From: an uncultured Faecalibacterium sp.
Lineage (GTDB): Bacteria; Bacillota; Clostridia; Oscillospirales; Ruminococcaceae
NCBI GenBank assembly: GCA_934547065.1
Contig: CAKTEF010000002.1
Location: 57,778 to 121,777, forward strand
Direction: 5' to 3'
DNA length: 64,000 nucleotides
The notes beneath the pieces are model-generated. The model was not told the origin of the DNA and ran no database searches. It saw only the letters and a list, made by a program, of their open reading frames with translations. Each line of letters begins with the position of its first letter. The first letter of the stretch is position 1. The translations under genes were made by a program, and so were the position numbers. Shown piece after piece: positions 47,160 through 55,322 of this stretch.

Positions 47160-47166
47160 CAGAGGA

Positions 47167-47195
47167 TTTACAAAACCGCCAAAACATGCTATTAT
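47167..47195 (+). promoter_or_regulatory. promoter of nth
   Basis: TTTACA (47167-47172), 17 bases, TATTAT (47190-47195). Confidence 0.7.
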
Positions 47196-47228
47196 CATGC
47201 TACACAATCGGGAAAGGGAGGCGATTCC

Positions 47229-47930
47229 ATGGGAACTGCCGCAGCTGCGGAGGAGCTTTCCGCAAAAAAAGCGCTGGCTTTGCAGGTGATCGAACGGCTG
47301 AAACGGGCTTACCCGGATGCCGCCTGCACGCTGGATTATGACCATGCCTGGCAGCTGCTGGTCAGCGTCCGGCTGGCCGCTCAATGCACGGATGCGCGGG
47401 TCAACATCGTGGTGGAGGACCTGTTTGCCAAATACCCCAGTGTGGCCGCCCTGGCCGCTGCGGAACCGGAGGACATTGAAGCCATCGTCAAGCCCTGCGG
47501 CCTGGGCCGCAGCAAGGCGCGGGACATCTCGGCCTGTATGCGGGTGCTGCGGGACCGGTACGACTGCAAGGTGCCCACCACCTTTGACGAACTGCTGGCC
47601 CTGCCCGGTGTCGGGCGCAAGAGCGCCAACCTCATCATGGGCGATGTATTCGGCAAGCCTGCCATCGTCACCGACACCCACTGCATCCGGCTGTGCAACA
47701 AGATCGGCCTGGTGGACGGCATCAAGGAGCCTGCCAAGGTGGAAAAGGCCCTGTGGAAGATCATCCCGCCCGAAGAAGGCAGCGATCTGTGCCACCGGTT
47801 CGTGATGCATGGCCGCGCCGTGTGCAATGCCCGCAGGCCCGAATGTGAAACCTGCTGCCTGAACGACATCTGCCGGTATGCGGCCGAAAACGCCGTTCTT
47901 CCAAACGAAACCAAGGAGGCTTCTCTATGA
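47229..47930 (+). CDS. nth: endonuclease III
   Basis: 233-residue DNA glycosylase and AP lyase that removes oxidised pyrimidines. The helix-hairpin-helix LPGVGRKSAN carries the catalytic K131, and D149 lies in IVTDTHCIR. The C-terminal Cys set C-x6-C-x2-C-x5-C (CNARRPECETCCLNDIC) binds a 4Fe-4S cluster. The ATG at 47229 follows a purine-rich GGGAGG. Its stop overlaps the next start by four bases. Confidence 0.95.
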   Translation: MGTAAAAEELSAKKALALQVIERLKRAYPDAACTLDYDHAWQLLVSVRLAAQCTDARVNIVVEDLFAKYPSVAALAAAEPEDIEAIVKPCGLGRSKARDISACMRVLRDRYDCKVPTTFDELLALPGVGRKSANLIMGDVFGKPAIVTDTHCIRLCNKIGLVDGIKEPAKVEKALWKIIPPEEGSDLCHRFVMHGRAVCNARRPECETCCLNDICRYAAENAVLPNETKEASL

Positions 47931-48253
47931 TTACATTGTCCATTCTGATCGTCATTGCCCTGATCTGCGCTCTGGTCGGCGTGCTGATGGGGCTGTTCTC
48001 TCTGATGGGACTGCTCTTTTCTCTGGTCATTGGCGTTCTGGTGGGCGCACTGGCCGGTTATATTGCAGGCCGCTTCATGGGCACCGAGACATCGTTTACC
48101 CGCAACGCCGTTCTGGGTGTGCTGGGCAGCTTTGTGGGCGAGTTTCTGTTTGGCCTGGTCGGCATCCACGCCACTGGCAGCTTCAGCTCCTTCGTCATTT
48201 CCGTGCTGGGTGCCTGCGTCTGCATCTGGGTGGACAGCAAGCTGTTTCAGTGA
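47927..48253 (+). CDS. GlsB/YeaQ/YmgE-like small membrane protein
   Basis: 108 residues in three or four hydrophobic helices with Gly-rich packing (IGVLVGALAGYIAGRFMG...NAVLGVLGSFVGEFL), the pattern of the transglycosylase-associated / GlsB stress family. Homologues are often induced by stress and their role is unclear. The overlap with nth implies coupled translation; a functional link to DNA repair is not evident. Confidence 0.8.
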   Translation: MITLSILIVIALICALVGVLMGLFSLMGLLFSLVIGVLVGALAGYIAGRFMGTETSFTRNAVLGVLGSFVGEFLFGLVGIHATGSFSSFVISVLGACVCIWVDSKLFQ

Positions 48254-48257
48254 TTTA

Positions 48258-48312
48258 ACCTCTCAGTCTGCGCATTCGCGCAGCCAGCTCCCCTAGTAGG
48301 GGAGCCCTTGGC
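48258..48312. repeat. paired-hairpin intergenic element, REP-like
   Basis: Two perfect hairpins in tandem: CTGCGC-ATTC-GCGCAG (48268-48283) and CTCCCC-TAGTA-GGGGAG (48288-48304). I recall similar CAGCTCCCCT-type palindromes scattered between genes of gut Firmicutes, but only one copy is present here. Confidence 0.5.
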
Positions 48313-48367
48313 AGGCCGGTTTTGGCCGTTCTGCCTGAATAAAGTTTCTCAAAACTATAAAATGGAG

Positions 48368-48401
48368 TGCTCCGCTGTTAAGATGAACGGCGGAGCATTT
48401 T
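48368..48401 (+). terminator. terminator of the nth operon
   Basis: Twelve-base arms (48368-48379 and 48386-48397, one wobble) with a six-base loop, followed by TTTTCTTT. Confidence 0.85.
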
Positions 48402-48416
48402 CTTTGCAAAATGCTC

Positions 48417-48445
48417 TTGACAGTTATATCGTCATTCGATATAAT
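48417..48445 (+). promoter_or_regulatory. perfect consensus promoter of the padR operon
   Basis: TTGACA (48417-48422), 17 bases, TATAAT (48440-48445): an exact match to the sigma-A consensus, the strongest promoter seen in the window. Such promoters usually need a repressor. Confidence 0.9.
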
Positions 48446-48462
48446 AGCATTACGATATATCG
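48425..48462. promoter_or_regulatory. two palindromes over the padR promoter, candidate PadR operators
   Basis: TATATCG-TCATT-CGATATA (48425-48443) spans the spacer and -10 box; CGATATATCG (48453-48462) lies just after the expected transcription start. Both share the CGATATA half-site. This fits autorepression by the encoded PadR protein. Confidence 0.6.
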
Positions 48463-48489
48463 AGTTCCGATACAAAGCGAGGCGATACA

Positions 48490-48807
48490 ATGGAAACTCT
48501 GGCACTGACGGAATCCACCTACTACATCCTGCTTTCCCTTTATCAGCCCCGGCACGGCTACGGCATCATGCAGCAGACGGAAGCGCTTTCCGGCGGGCGG
48601 GTGCGGCTGGCCGCCGGGACGCTGTACGGGGCACTGAACTCCCTGTGCGAAAAAGGCTGGATCCAGCCTTTGCCCGCAGAGAGCGGGAGCCGCAAGAAAG
48701 AATATCAGCTGACGGCCGCCGGGCTTTCCGTGCTCAAGCGGGAGCTGGCCCGTTTGGAGGAACTGGCCGCCAACGGCCGCACCATTTTACAGGAGGAACT
48801 GGTATGA
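48490..48807 (+). CDS. PadR-family transcriptional regulator
   Basis: 105-residue winged-helix protein of the short PadR type. Motifs include LTESTYYILLSLYQPRHGYGIMQQ and the wing region AGTLYGALNSLCEKGWI, with KKEYQLTAAGLSVL after it. PadR proteins usually repress their own operon and respond to drugs, phenolics or envelope signals. GAGG lies seven bases before the ATG. Its stop overlaps the start of the DUF2812 gene. Confidence 0.9.
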   Translation: METLALTESTYYILLSLYQPRHGYGIMQQTEALSGGRVRLAAGTLYGALNSLCEKGWIQPLPAESGSRKKEYQLTAAGLSVLKRELARLEELAANGRTILQEELV

Positions 48808-49316
48808 GCGAGACAAAGACCCTGCACAAGCTGTTCTGGATCTGGGAATTTGAAAAAGAGGAGCGCTGGCTCAACGAGATGGCACAGGAGGGCTGGGCGC
48901 TGAAGCAGGCCGGTTTCTGCACCTACACGTTTGAGCTATGCGAACCCGGCGAATACATCATCCGGCTGGAAATGATCGACAATTCACCTGCTTTCCAGAG
49001 CTTTATGGAGGAACTGGATGCCGAGGCCGTGGGCAAGTGTGTCAACTGGGCCTATTTCCGCCGCAAAGCAGAGCTGGGCGAGTTCAACATGTTCTCGGAC
49101 ATTGATTCCCGTGTGGGGCATCTGAACAAGATCAGCAAAACGCTGACGCTGCTCTGCACTGCCAATATCCTTATTGGTCTGACCAACACGTTCAGCAGCT
49201 CCAACAGCCGTCTTGCCTGGCTCAACCTGCTCTGTGCGGCTTTGCTGGCCTATGGGCTGGGCCGCATCCACGGGATGCGCGACGGGCTGGAAGCCGAACG
49301 TACCCTGCACGAGTGA
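48804..49316 (+). CDS. DUF2812 membrane protein
   Basis: 170 residues. The N-terminal soluble part has the typical HKLFWIWEFEKEERWLNEMAQEGWALK pattern of DUF2812; one or two hydrophobic helices follow (about 118-152). The family is nearly always found directly after a PadR gene, and its function is unknown, though an envelope-stress role has been supposed. AGGAGG lies upstream of the ATG at 48804. Confidence 0.85.
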   Translation: MSETKTLHKLFWIWEFEKEERWLNEMAQEGWALKQAGFCTYTFELCEPGEYIIRLEMIDNSPAFQSFMEELDAEAVGKCVNWAYFRRKAELGEFNMFSDIDSRVGHLNKISKTLTLLCTANILIGLTNTFSSSNSRLAWLNLLCAALLAYGLGRIHGMRDGLEAERTLHE

Positions 49317-49380
49317 CCGATCCCCCGCTTCATTTCCCTCGCTTTTGTCCATTTATGAACATTTTGAAAAATCGCGCACG

Positions 49381-49408
49381 ACCCGCTTGCATTCCGGTGC
49401 AGGCGGGT
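49381..49408 (+). terminator. hairpin after the DUF2812 gene
   Basis: Eleven-base arms (49381-49391, 49398-49408, one wobble) with a six-base loop, followed by TATATTATTG, a poor T-run. It also overlaps a possible promoter, TTGCAT (49387-49392), 17 bases, TATTAT (49410-49415), for the downstream marR gene, so its role is uncertain. Confidence 0.45.
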
Positions 49409-49480
49409 ATATTATTGTCGGCAGCAAATAGTTATCATGTGTTAAATATTTGCAAGTATCAAGCAATGAGGAGGAATCGT

Positions 49481-49972
49481 ATGCCGCAGGAAAACACCCC
49501 GGATCTGGCCGCCGTCATGCACGATCTCCAACGTTTGAGTTCCGGGATCAAGCGTGGCACCAAAACGGCGCTCGACGGCTGCCCCAAGTGTCATTTCATG
49601 ATGCTGGAAGCCACGCTGATCCAGATCAAAGAGCATGGCACGGATGGAGCCATCTATGTTTCGGACCTGGCCGCCGCCTGCAAACAACCGCTGCCCGCCA
49701 TCTCGCGCGGGCTGCGCCAATTGGAGCAGGACGGCCTGATCGAACGCATCACCGACCCCAATGACCGCCGCAAAACGCTGGTGCGGGCCACGGAAAAAGG
49801 CCTTGCAGCCAGCCGCCGGTGTGAGGACGCGCTGAACCGCTATTTTGAGCGGGTCATGCTCCGCATCCCATCTGAGCAGCTGGAACAGATGGCCGCGCTG
49901 AAAGACGTGCTTTTAGCCGCTGTGGAAGCCGAAAATGCGGAACAACAACTGACTCTGAAAGGAGATGACTGA
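49481..49972 (+). CDS. MarR-family transcriptional regulator
   Basis: 163-residue winged-helix protein. The DNA-binding core is IYVSDLAAACKQPLPAISRGLRQLEQDGLIERITDPNDRRKTLVRATEKG, which is the classic MarR helix-turn-helix plus wing with the DRRK motif. The ATG at 49481 has GAGGAGG upstream. It directly precedes an ABC exporter pair, ending just before the first ATG, so it very likely controls that exporter. Confidence 0.9.
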   Translation: MPQENTPDLAAVMHDLQRLSSGIKRGTKTALDGCPKCHFMMLEATLIQIKEHGTDGAIYVSDLAAACKQPLPAISRGLRQLEQDGLIERITDPNDRRKTLVRATEKGLAASRRCEDALNRYFERVMLRIPSEQLEQMAALKDVLLAAVEAENAEQQLTLKGDD

Positions 49973-49973
49973 A

Positions 49974-52310
49974 ATGGGGAAGATCTTCAAGCAGCTGGCC
50001 CGCCACTGGGCCGCCTGCCTGGTCGTGATCGGCCTGCTGTTCGTGCAGGCCTACTGCGACCTTTCCCTGCCGGACTACACAAGTAAGATCGTGGATACCG
50101 GCATCCAGCAGGGCGGCATTGAAAGCCCTCTGCCGGAAACTGTGCGCCAAAGCACACTGGATGCGCTCTCGCTTTTTATGAGCGCGGAGGATGCTGACGC
50201 ACTCCAGAACGCCTACGGATATTCTTATCAGGACAACGGCGTGCTGAAGCTGCGCAGCGACCTTTCTGCCGACGAGCGCGCCACCCTTGAGGATGCCGTC
50301 ACCACGCCGGACATCGCGCTGTACATGGCCGCTGCCCAGCACGCCAACGGCGGCGGGGTGATTTCCCAGGGCATGACCCCGCTTTCCGAATATCCGGCCG
50401 CTTCCGGGGCGCAGGCTGCTTCAAGCACCGCACCGGAAACGGCTGACAGCGCCGATGAAACCACTGCTGTCACCCCCACGGCGGACGATCTGGATGCCGT
50501 GTGCAGCCAGCTGACCGCCATGACGCAGATGCCGGGCTTCACGCAGGAAGCACTTCGTCAGAAGCTGGCCGGGGCCCTGGCTCAGGTGGACGAGACGACC
50601 CTTTCCGGCATGAGCAGCCAGGCCCGGCTGCTGGTGAGCCTGGAATACGAGGCGCAGGGCATTGAGCAGGATGTGCAGATGCAGTATCTGTTCCGCGTGG
50701 GCGGCCAGATGCTGGGCCTGACGCTGCTGATGGTCGTGGTGGCCGTTCTGGTGGGCCTGATCGCCTCCCGCGTTTCGGCTGCCATCGGCCGGGATCTGCG
50801 TCAGCAGACGTTCTCCAGCGTCATTCATTTTTCCAACGCCGAGGTCGAAAAATTTTCCACCGCTTCCCTCATCACCCGCACCACCAACGACATCCAGCAG
50901 GTGCAGTTCGTCTGTGTCATGCTGCTGCGCATGGTGGCCTATGCGCCCATCCTGGGCATCGGCGGCGTGGTCCATGTGATCCACAGCAGCACCGGTCTTT
51001 CCTGGATCATCGTGCTGGACGTGGCCGTTCTGTTGCTGCTCATCCTCTTTTTGATGAACGTTGCCATGCCAAAATTCAAGGTCATGCAGACACTGGTGGA
51101 TCAGCTGAACCTTGTCAGCCGCGAAATTCTGACCGGCGTGATGCCGGTGCGTGCGTTCAGCCGCGAAACATTTGAGGAGGAACGCTTTGACAAGGCCAGC
51201 AAAGAGCTGATGGGCACCCAGCTGTTCACCAACCGCGCCATGGTGGCCATGATGCCGTTTATGACCCTGATCATGAACGGGACCAGCCTGCTGATCGTCT
51301 GGTTCGGCGGCAAGGCCATGGATGCCGGCAGCATGCAGGTGGGCGAGATGATCGCATTCATCACCTATACCATGCAGATCGTGATGTCGTTCCTGATGCT
51401 GGCCATGGTAGCGGTCATGCTGCCCCGCGCCGGTGTGGCAGCCGAGCGCATCGACGAGGTGTGCCGCACCACGGCTTCCATCCACGACCCGGATGCCGCC
51501 ACGGCAAAGCCTGCGGCCGAGAAAAAGGACTGGAACGGTGTGGTGGCTTTTGAAGATGTCAGCTTCCGCTTCCCCGGTGCCGACAGCGACGCGCTGGAAC
51601 ACATCAGCTTTACCGCAAAGCCCGGTGAGACAACGGCCATCATCGGCTCCACCGGCTGCGGCAAATCCACCCTGCTCAACCTGATCCCCCGCTTTTACGA
51701 TGTGACCGGCGGCCGCGTGACCGTGGACGGCATCGACGTGCGGGATATGCCGCAGGAAACGCTGCACAGCCTGTTGGGCTATGTGCCCCAGAAAGGCGTG
51801 CTGTTCAGCGGCAGCATCGAAAGCAACCTGAAGTTTGGCGGGGAGCAGATCACCGATGCCGACATGCAGAAAGCGGCTTCCATTGCACAGGCCGCGGAGT
51901 TCATTGATGCAAAGCCGGAAGGCTATGCAAGCCCCATTGCACAGGGCGGTTCCAATGTATCCGGCGGCCAGAAGCAGCGGCTTTCCATTGCCCGTGCCAT
52001 CGCCAAAAATCCCCGCATCTACCTGTTTGACGACAGTTTCAGCGCACTGGATTACAAAACGGACGTGACACTGCGCCGCGCTTTGAAAGCAGAGACGGAC
52101 AACGCCACCGTGATCCTTGTGGCACAGCGCATTTCCACCGTGCTCCATGCAAACCAGATCCTGGTGCTGGACGATGGCCGCCTGGTGGGCAAGGGCACCC
52201 ATGCCCGGCTGATGGCCACCTGCCCGGAGTATCAGGAGATCGCGCGCAGCCAGCTGAGCCAGAAAGAGCTGAATCTTCAGGATCTGAATCCCGGAAAGGA
52301 GGAGGATTGA
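49974..52310 (+). CDS. heterodimeric ABC exporter, subunit A (degenerate ATPase site)
   Basis: 778 residues: six membrane helices and an ATPase domain. About 170 residues between helix 1 and helix 2 (roughly 35-215) form a large extracytoplasmic insert rich in Ala, Thr and Ser. The ATPase has Walker A GSTGCGKST and signature VSGGQKQRLS, but the Walker B ends in LFDDSFSALD, with Asp where the catalytic Glu should be. This is the degenerate-site subunit of TM287/BmrC-type exporters. The ATG at 49974 has GGAG nine bases upstream; the ATG at 49965 touches that site. Confidence 0.9.
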   Translation: MGKIFKQLARHWAACLVVIGLLFVQAYCDLSLPDYTSKIVDTGIQQGGIESPLPETVRQSTLDALSLFMSAEDADALQNAYGYSYQDNGVLKLRSDLSADERATLEDAVTTPDIALYMAAAQHANGGGVISQGMTPLSEYPAASGAQAASSTAPETADSADETTAVTPTADDLDAVCSQLTAMTQMPGFTQEALRQKLAGALAQVDETTLSGMSSQARLLVSLEYEAQGIEQDVQMQYLFRVGGQMLGLTLLMVVVAVLVGLIASRVSAAIGRDLRQQTFSSVIHFSNAEVEKFSTASLITRTTNDIQQVQFVCVMLLRMVAYAPILGIGGVVHVIHSSTGLSWIIVLDVAVLLLLILFLMNVAMPKFKVMQTLVDQLNLVSREILTGVMPVRAFSRETFEEERFDKASKELMGTQLFTNRAMVAMMPFMTLIMNGTSLLIVWFGGKAMDAGSMQVGEMIAFITYTMQIVMSFLMLAMVAVMLPRAGVAAERIDEVCRTTASIHDPDAATAKPAAEKKDWNGVVAFEDVSFRFPGADSDALEHISFTAKPGETTAIIGSTGCGKSTLLNLIPRFYDVTGGRVTVDGIDVRDMPQETLHSLLGYVPQKGVLFSGSIESNLKFGGEQITDADMQKAASIAQAAEFIDAKPEGYASPIAQGGSNVSGGQKQRLSIARAIAKNPRIYLFDDSFSALDYKTDVTLRRALKAETDNATVILVAQRISTVLHANQILVLDDGRLVGKGTHARLMATCPEYQEIARSQLSQKELNLQDLNPGKEED

Positions 52311-52311
52311 A

Positions 52312-54123
52312 ATGCCAAGACCCGGACGACCCACGACCGAGCGTGCCAAGGATTTCAAGGGTACGCTGCGGCAGCTGATCCGCGCCATGAGCCAATATAA
52401 GCTCTCGCTGATCGTTGTGATGGTCTTTGCCATCCTCTCCACCGTCTTCAACATCGCAGGCCCCAAAGTGCTGGCCAAGGCCACCACTGCCCTGGCCACC
52501 GGCTGGGTGGAAAAGCTGCGCGGCATCGGCGGCATCGACTTTGGCTACATTGGTAAGATCCTGCTGATCCTGCTGGCCCTGTATCTGTGCTCGGCGGCAT
52601 TCAGCTTTATCCAGGGCTGGCTGATGACCGGCCTTTCCCAGAAAGTATGCTACGATTTTCGCCGCCAGATCAGCGAAAAGATCAACCGCCTTCCGCTGGC
52701 CTACTTTGAAAAGCGGACGGTCGGTGAGGTGCTTTCCCGCATCACTAACGATGTGGACACCCTGGGCCAGAGCCTGAACCAGAGCATCACCCAGCTTATC
52801 ACCAGCGTGACCACCATGATCGGCGTGCTGATCATGATGCTTTCCATCAGCCCCAAAATGACCCTGATCGCCCTGCTGATCCTGCCCGTCTCGCTGGCAC
52901 TGGTGCTGCTGGTGGTCCGGTTCAGCCAGAAATATTTCAAGGCCCAGCAGGCCACCCTGGGCGTGGTCAACGGCCAGGTGGAGGAGGTCTACTCCGGCCA
53001 CAACGTCATCAAGGCGTTCAACCGCGAAGCCGCTGTGCTGGAAGATTTCCGCACCGCCAACAACAAGCTGTTTGAATCCGCCTGGAAAAGCCAGTTCCTC
53101 TCCGGCCTGATGCAGCCCATCATGAACTTTGTGGGCAACCTGGGCTATGTGGCCGTGGCCATCGTCGGCAGCATTTTTGCGGCCAACGGCATCATCACCA
53201 TCGGCGACATCCAGGCGTTTATCCAGTACGTCAAAAACTTCACCCAGCCCATCCAGCAGCTGGCCCAGGTGTCCAACATGCTCCAGAGCATGGCTGCCGC
53301 AGCCGAGCGCGTGTTTGAGTTTTTGAACGAGCCGGAGGAGGATCAGAACGCCGACCCTGCCCGCCGGGCAGACCCCAGCTGCATCGACGGCCAGGTCACA
53401 TTCAACCACGTCAGGTTCGGCTACACGCCGGAAAAGACCATCATCCACGATTTCAGCTGCGAAGTGAAGCCCGGCCAGAAAGTGGCCATCGTAGGCCCCA
53501 CCGGTGCAGGCAAGACCACCATGGTCAAGCTGCTGATGCGCTTTTACGATGTGGATTCCGGTTCCATCACCCTGAACGGCCACGATGTGCGCGACTTTGA
53601 CCGAAGCGCCCTGCGCGAGGGCTTTGGCATGGTGCTGCAGGACACCTGGCTGTTCAAGGGCACCATCATGGAGAACATCCGTTACGGCCGCCTGGATGCC
53701 ACCGACGAAGAAGTGATCGCCGCCGCCAAGGCCGCCAATGCGGATCACTTTATCCGCACATTGCCCGGCGGCTACCAGATGGAGCTGAACGAGGACGCTT
53801 CCAATGTCAGCCAGGGCCAGAAGCAGCTGCTGACCATTGCCCGCACCATCCTGGCCGACAACCGCATCCTGATCCTGGACGAAGCCACCAGCAGTGTGGA
53901 CACCCGCACGGAGCAGCGCATCCAGACGGCCATGGACCGCCTGATGCAGGGCCGCACCAGCTTTGTGATCGCGCACCGCCTTTCCACCATCAAGGATGCC
54001 GACCTGATCCTGGTCATGCGGGACGGCGACATTGTGGAACAAGGCACCCACGACCAGCTGCTGGAGGCAGGCGGCTTCTACGCCGACCTGTACAACAGCC
54101 AGTTTGAAGATGTCGTGGATTAA
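52312..54123 (+). CDS. heterodimeric ABC exporter, subunit B (catalytic ATPase site)
   Basis: 603 residues with six membrane helices and an ATPase domain: Walker A GPTGAGKTT, Walker B ILDEATSSVD with the catalytic Glu, and an altered signature VSQGQ in place of LSGGQ. The altered signature and intact Glu complement the defects of subunit A, as in BmrD/TM288-type partners. It likely exports drugs, lipids or peptides. One base separates the two genes; AGGAGG is upstream. A strong terminator follows. Confidence 0.9.
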   Translation: MPRPGRPTTERAKDFKGTLRQLIRAMSQYKLSLIVVMVFAILSTVFNIAGPKVLAKATTALATGWVEKLRGIGGIDFGYIGKILLILLALYLCSAAFSFIQGWLMTGLSQKVCYDFRRQISEKINRLPLAYFEKRTVGEVLSRITNDVDTLGQSLNQSITQLITSVTTMIGVLIMMLSISPKMTLIALLILPVSLALVLLVVRFSQKYFKAQQATLGVVNGQVEEVYSGHNVIKAFNREAAVLEDFRTANNKLFESAWKSQFLSGLMQPIMNFVGNLGYVAVAIVGSIFAANGIITIGDIQAFIQYVKNFTQPIQQLAQVSNMLQSMAAAAERVFEFLNEPEEDQNADPARRADPSCIDGQVTFNHVRFGYTPEKTIIHDFSCEVKPGQKVAIVGPTGAGKTTMVKLLMRFYDVDSGSITLNGHDVRDFDRSALREGFGMVLQDTWLFKGTIMENIRYGRLDATDEEVIAAAKAANADHFIRTLPGGYQMELNEDASNVSQGQKQLLTIARTILADNRILILDEATSSVDTRTEQRIQTAMDRLMQGRTSFVIAHRLSTIKDADLILVMRDGDIVEQGTHDQLLEAGGFYADLYNSQFEDVVD

Positions 54124-54141
54124 AAAACACGGTTTTCTTTG

Positions 54142-54180
54142 AAAAAGGCTCAGGTTTCTTGCCGAAACCTGAGCCTTTTT
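54142..54180 (+). terminator. terminator of the MarR-ABC operon
   Basis: Sixteen-base perfect arms (54142-54157, 54165-54180) with a seven-base loop and a T5 run inside the 3' arm. Confidence 0.9.
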
Positions 54181-54194
54181 CGCTTTTGGGAGGA

Positions 54195-54223
54195 TATCAT
54201 TTCCGCACAAACTATGGTATAAT
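54195..54223 (+). promoter_or_regulatory. promoter of azlC
   Basis: TATAAT at 54218-54223 is clear; the -35 (TATCAT or a neighbour, 17 bases upstream) is weak, which suggests an activator. Confidence 0.5.
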
Positions 54224-54261
54224 GAATTTTGTGTCTTGAAGTAGGAAAGGAGTCTGAATCC

Positions 54262-55014
54262 ATGGAAACCACTCAGAAACCCTATGCGTTCAGCCGCAAG
54301 GTGTTCTGCGAGGGAATGCGGGACGGCGTTCCCATTGCACTGGGCTATTTTGCCGTTTCATTTTCGCTGGGCATTGCTGCCCGCACCGCCGGGCTGACCC
54401 CGGTGCAGGGGTTTGTTGCCAGCCTGTTCAATAACGCTTCCGCCGGGGAGTATGCGGCGTTCTCGCTGATCGCCGCCGGAGCTACCTATCTGGAAGTAGC
54501 GATCATCACCCTGATCGCCAACGCACGCTATCTGCTGATGAGCTGCGCTCTGGCCCAGCGGTTTGCCCCCGGCACCCCGTTTTTCCACCGGCTCATCATC
54601 GGCTATGATGTCACGGACGAGCTGTTCGGCATCACCATTGCCCGGCCGGGTTATCTGAACCCGTTTTATACCTACGGTGCCATTGCTCTGGCCGCCCCGG
54701 CCTGGGCCATGGGCACCGCACTGGGCATCGTGGCAGGCAACCTGCTCCCGGTGCGCGCCGTCAGTGCCCTGAGCGTAGCTCTTTACGGCATGTTCCTGGC
54801 CATCATCATCCCCCCGGCCCGCAAAAACAAGGTGGTGGCTGTGCTGGTGGCGCTGAGTTTTGCGTTGAGCTTTGTCTGTAATTTCCTGCCCGGCATCGCG
54901 GCTCTTTCCGACGGCACCCGTACCATCCTGCTGACGGTGCTGATCTCCTGCGGTGCCGCCGTCCTGTTCCCCGTAAAGCCGGATCAGCCCGAAGCAGAGG
55001 AGGCCGCACAATGA
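54262..55014 (+). CDS. azlC: branched-chain amino acid permease AzlC
   Basis: 250-residue membrane protein, the large subunit of the AzlCD exporter for branched-chain amino acids or analogues. The segment FCEGMRDGVPIALGYFAVSFSLGIAAR and NARYLLMSCALAQR are typical. The ATG at 54262 follows AAAGGAG, with a spacing of about 11 bases. It overlaps azlD by four bases. Confidence 0.92.
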   Translation: METTQKPYAFSRKVFCEGMRDGVPIALGYFAVSFSLGIAARTAGLTPVQGFVASLFNNASAGEYAAFSLIAAGATYLEVAIITLIANARYLLMSCALAQRFAPGTPFFHRLIIGYDVTDELFGITIARPGYLNPFYTYGAIALAAPAWAMGTALGIVAGNLLPVRAVSALSVALYGMFLAIIIPPARKNKVVAVLVALSFALSFVCNFLPGIAALSDGTRTILLTVLISCGAAVLFPVKPDQPEAEEAAQ

Positions 55015-55322
55015 CATACAACAACTGGGTCTACATTGCCGTAATGGCGGCGGTTTCCTATGCGATCCGCATCCTGCCTTTGACCTTGATCCGCAAACCC
55101 ATCAAAAACCAGTTCATCCAGTCGTTTTTGTACTATGTGCCCTATGTGACGCTGGCGGTGATGACATTCCCGGCCATCGTCAACGCCACCCAGAGCCCCG
55201 TGGCCGGAGCCGTGGCCCTTGTGGTGGGCATTGCCGCCGCCTGGTTCGGAGCCAGCCTGTTCCAGGTATCCGTAGCCTGCTGCGCTGTGGTGTTCGTGCT
55301 GGAACTGTTCCTGGTGCGATGA
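55011..55322 (+). CDS. azlD: branched-chain amino acid transport protein AzlD
   Basis: 103-residue small membrane subunit with three or four helices and the AVSYAIRILPLTLIRKP pattern. It partners AzlC, whose stop overlaps its start. Its own stop overlaps the next gene. Confidence 0.9.
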   Translation: MTYNNWVYIAVMAAVSYAIRILPLTLIRKPIKNQFIQSFLYYVPYVTLAVMTFPAIVNATQSPVAGAVALVVGIAAAWFGASLFQVSVACCAVVFVLELFLVR

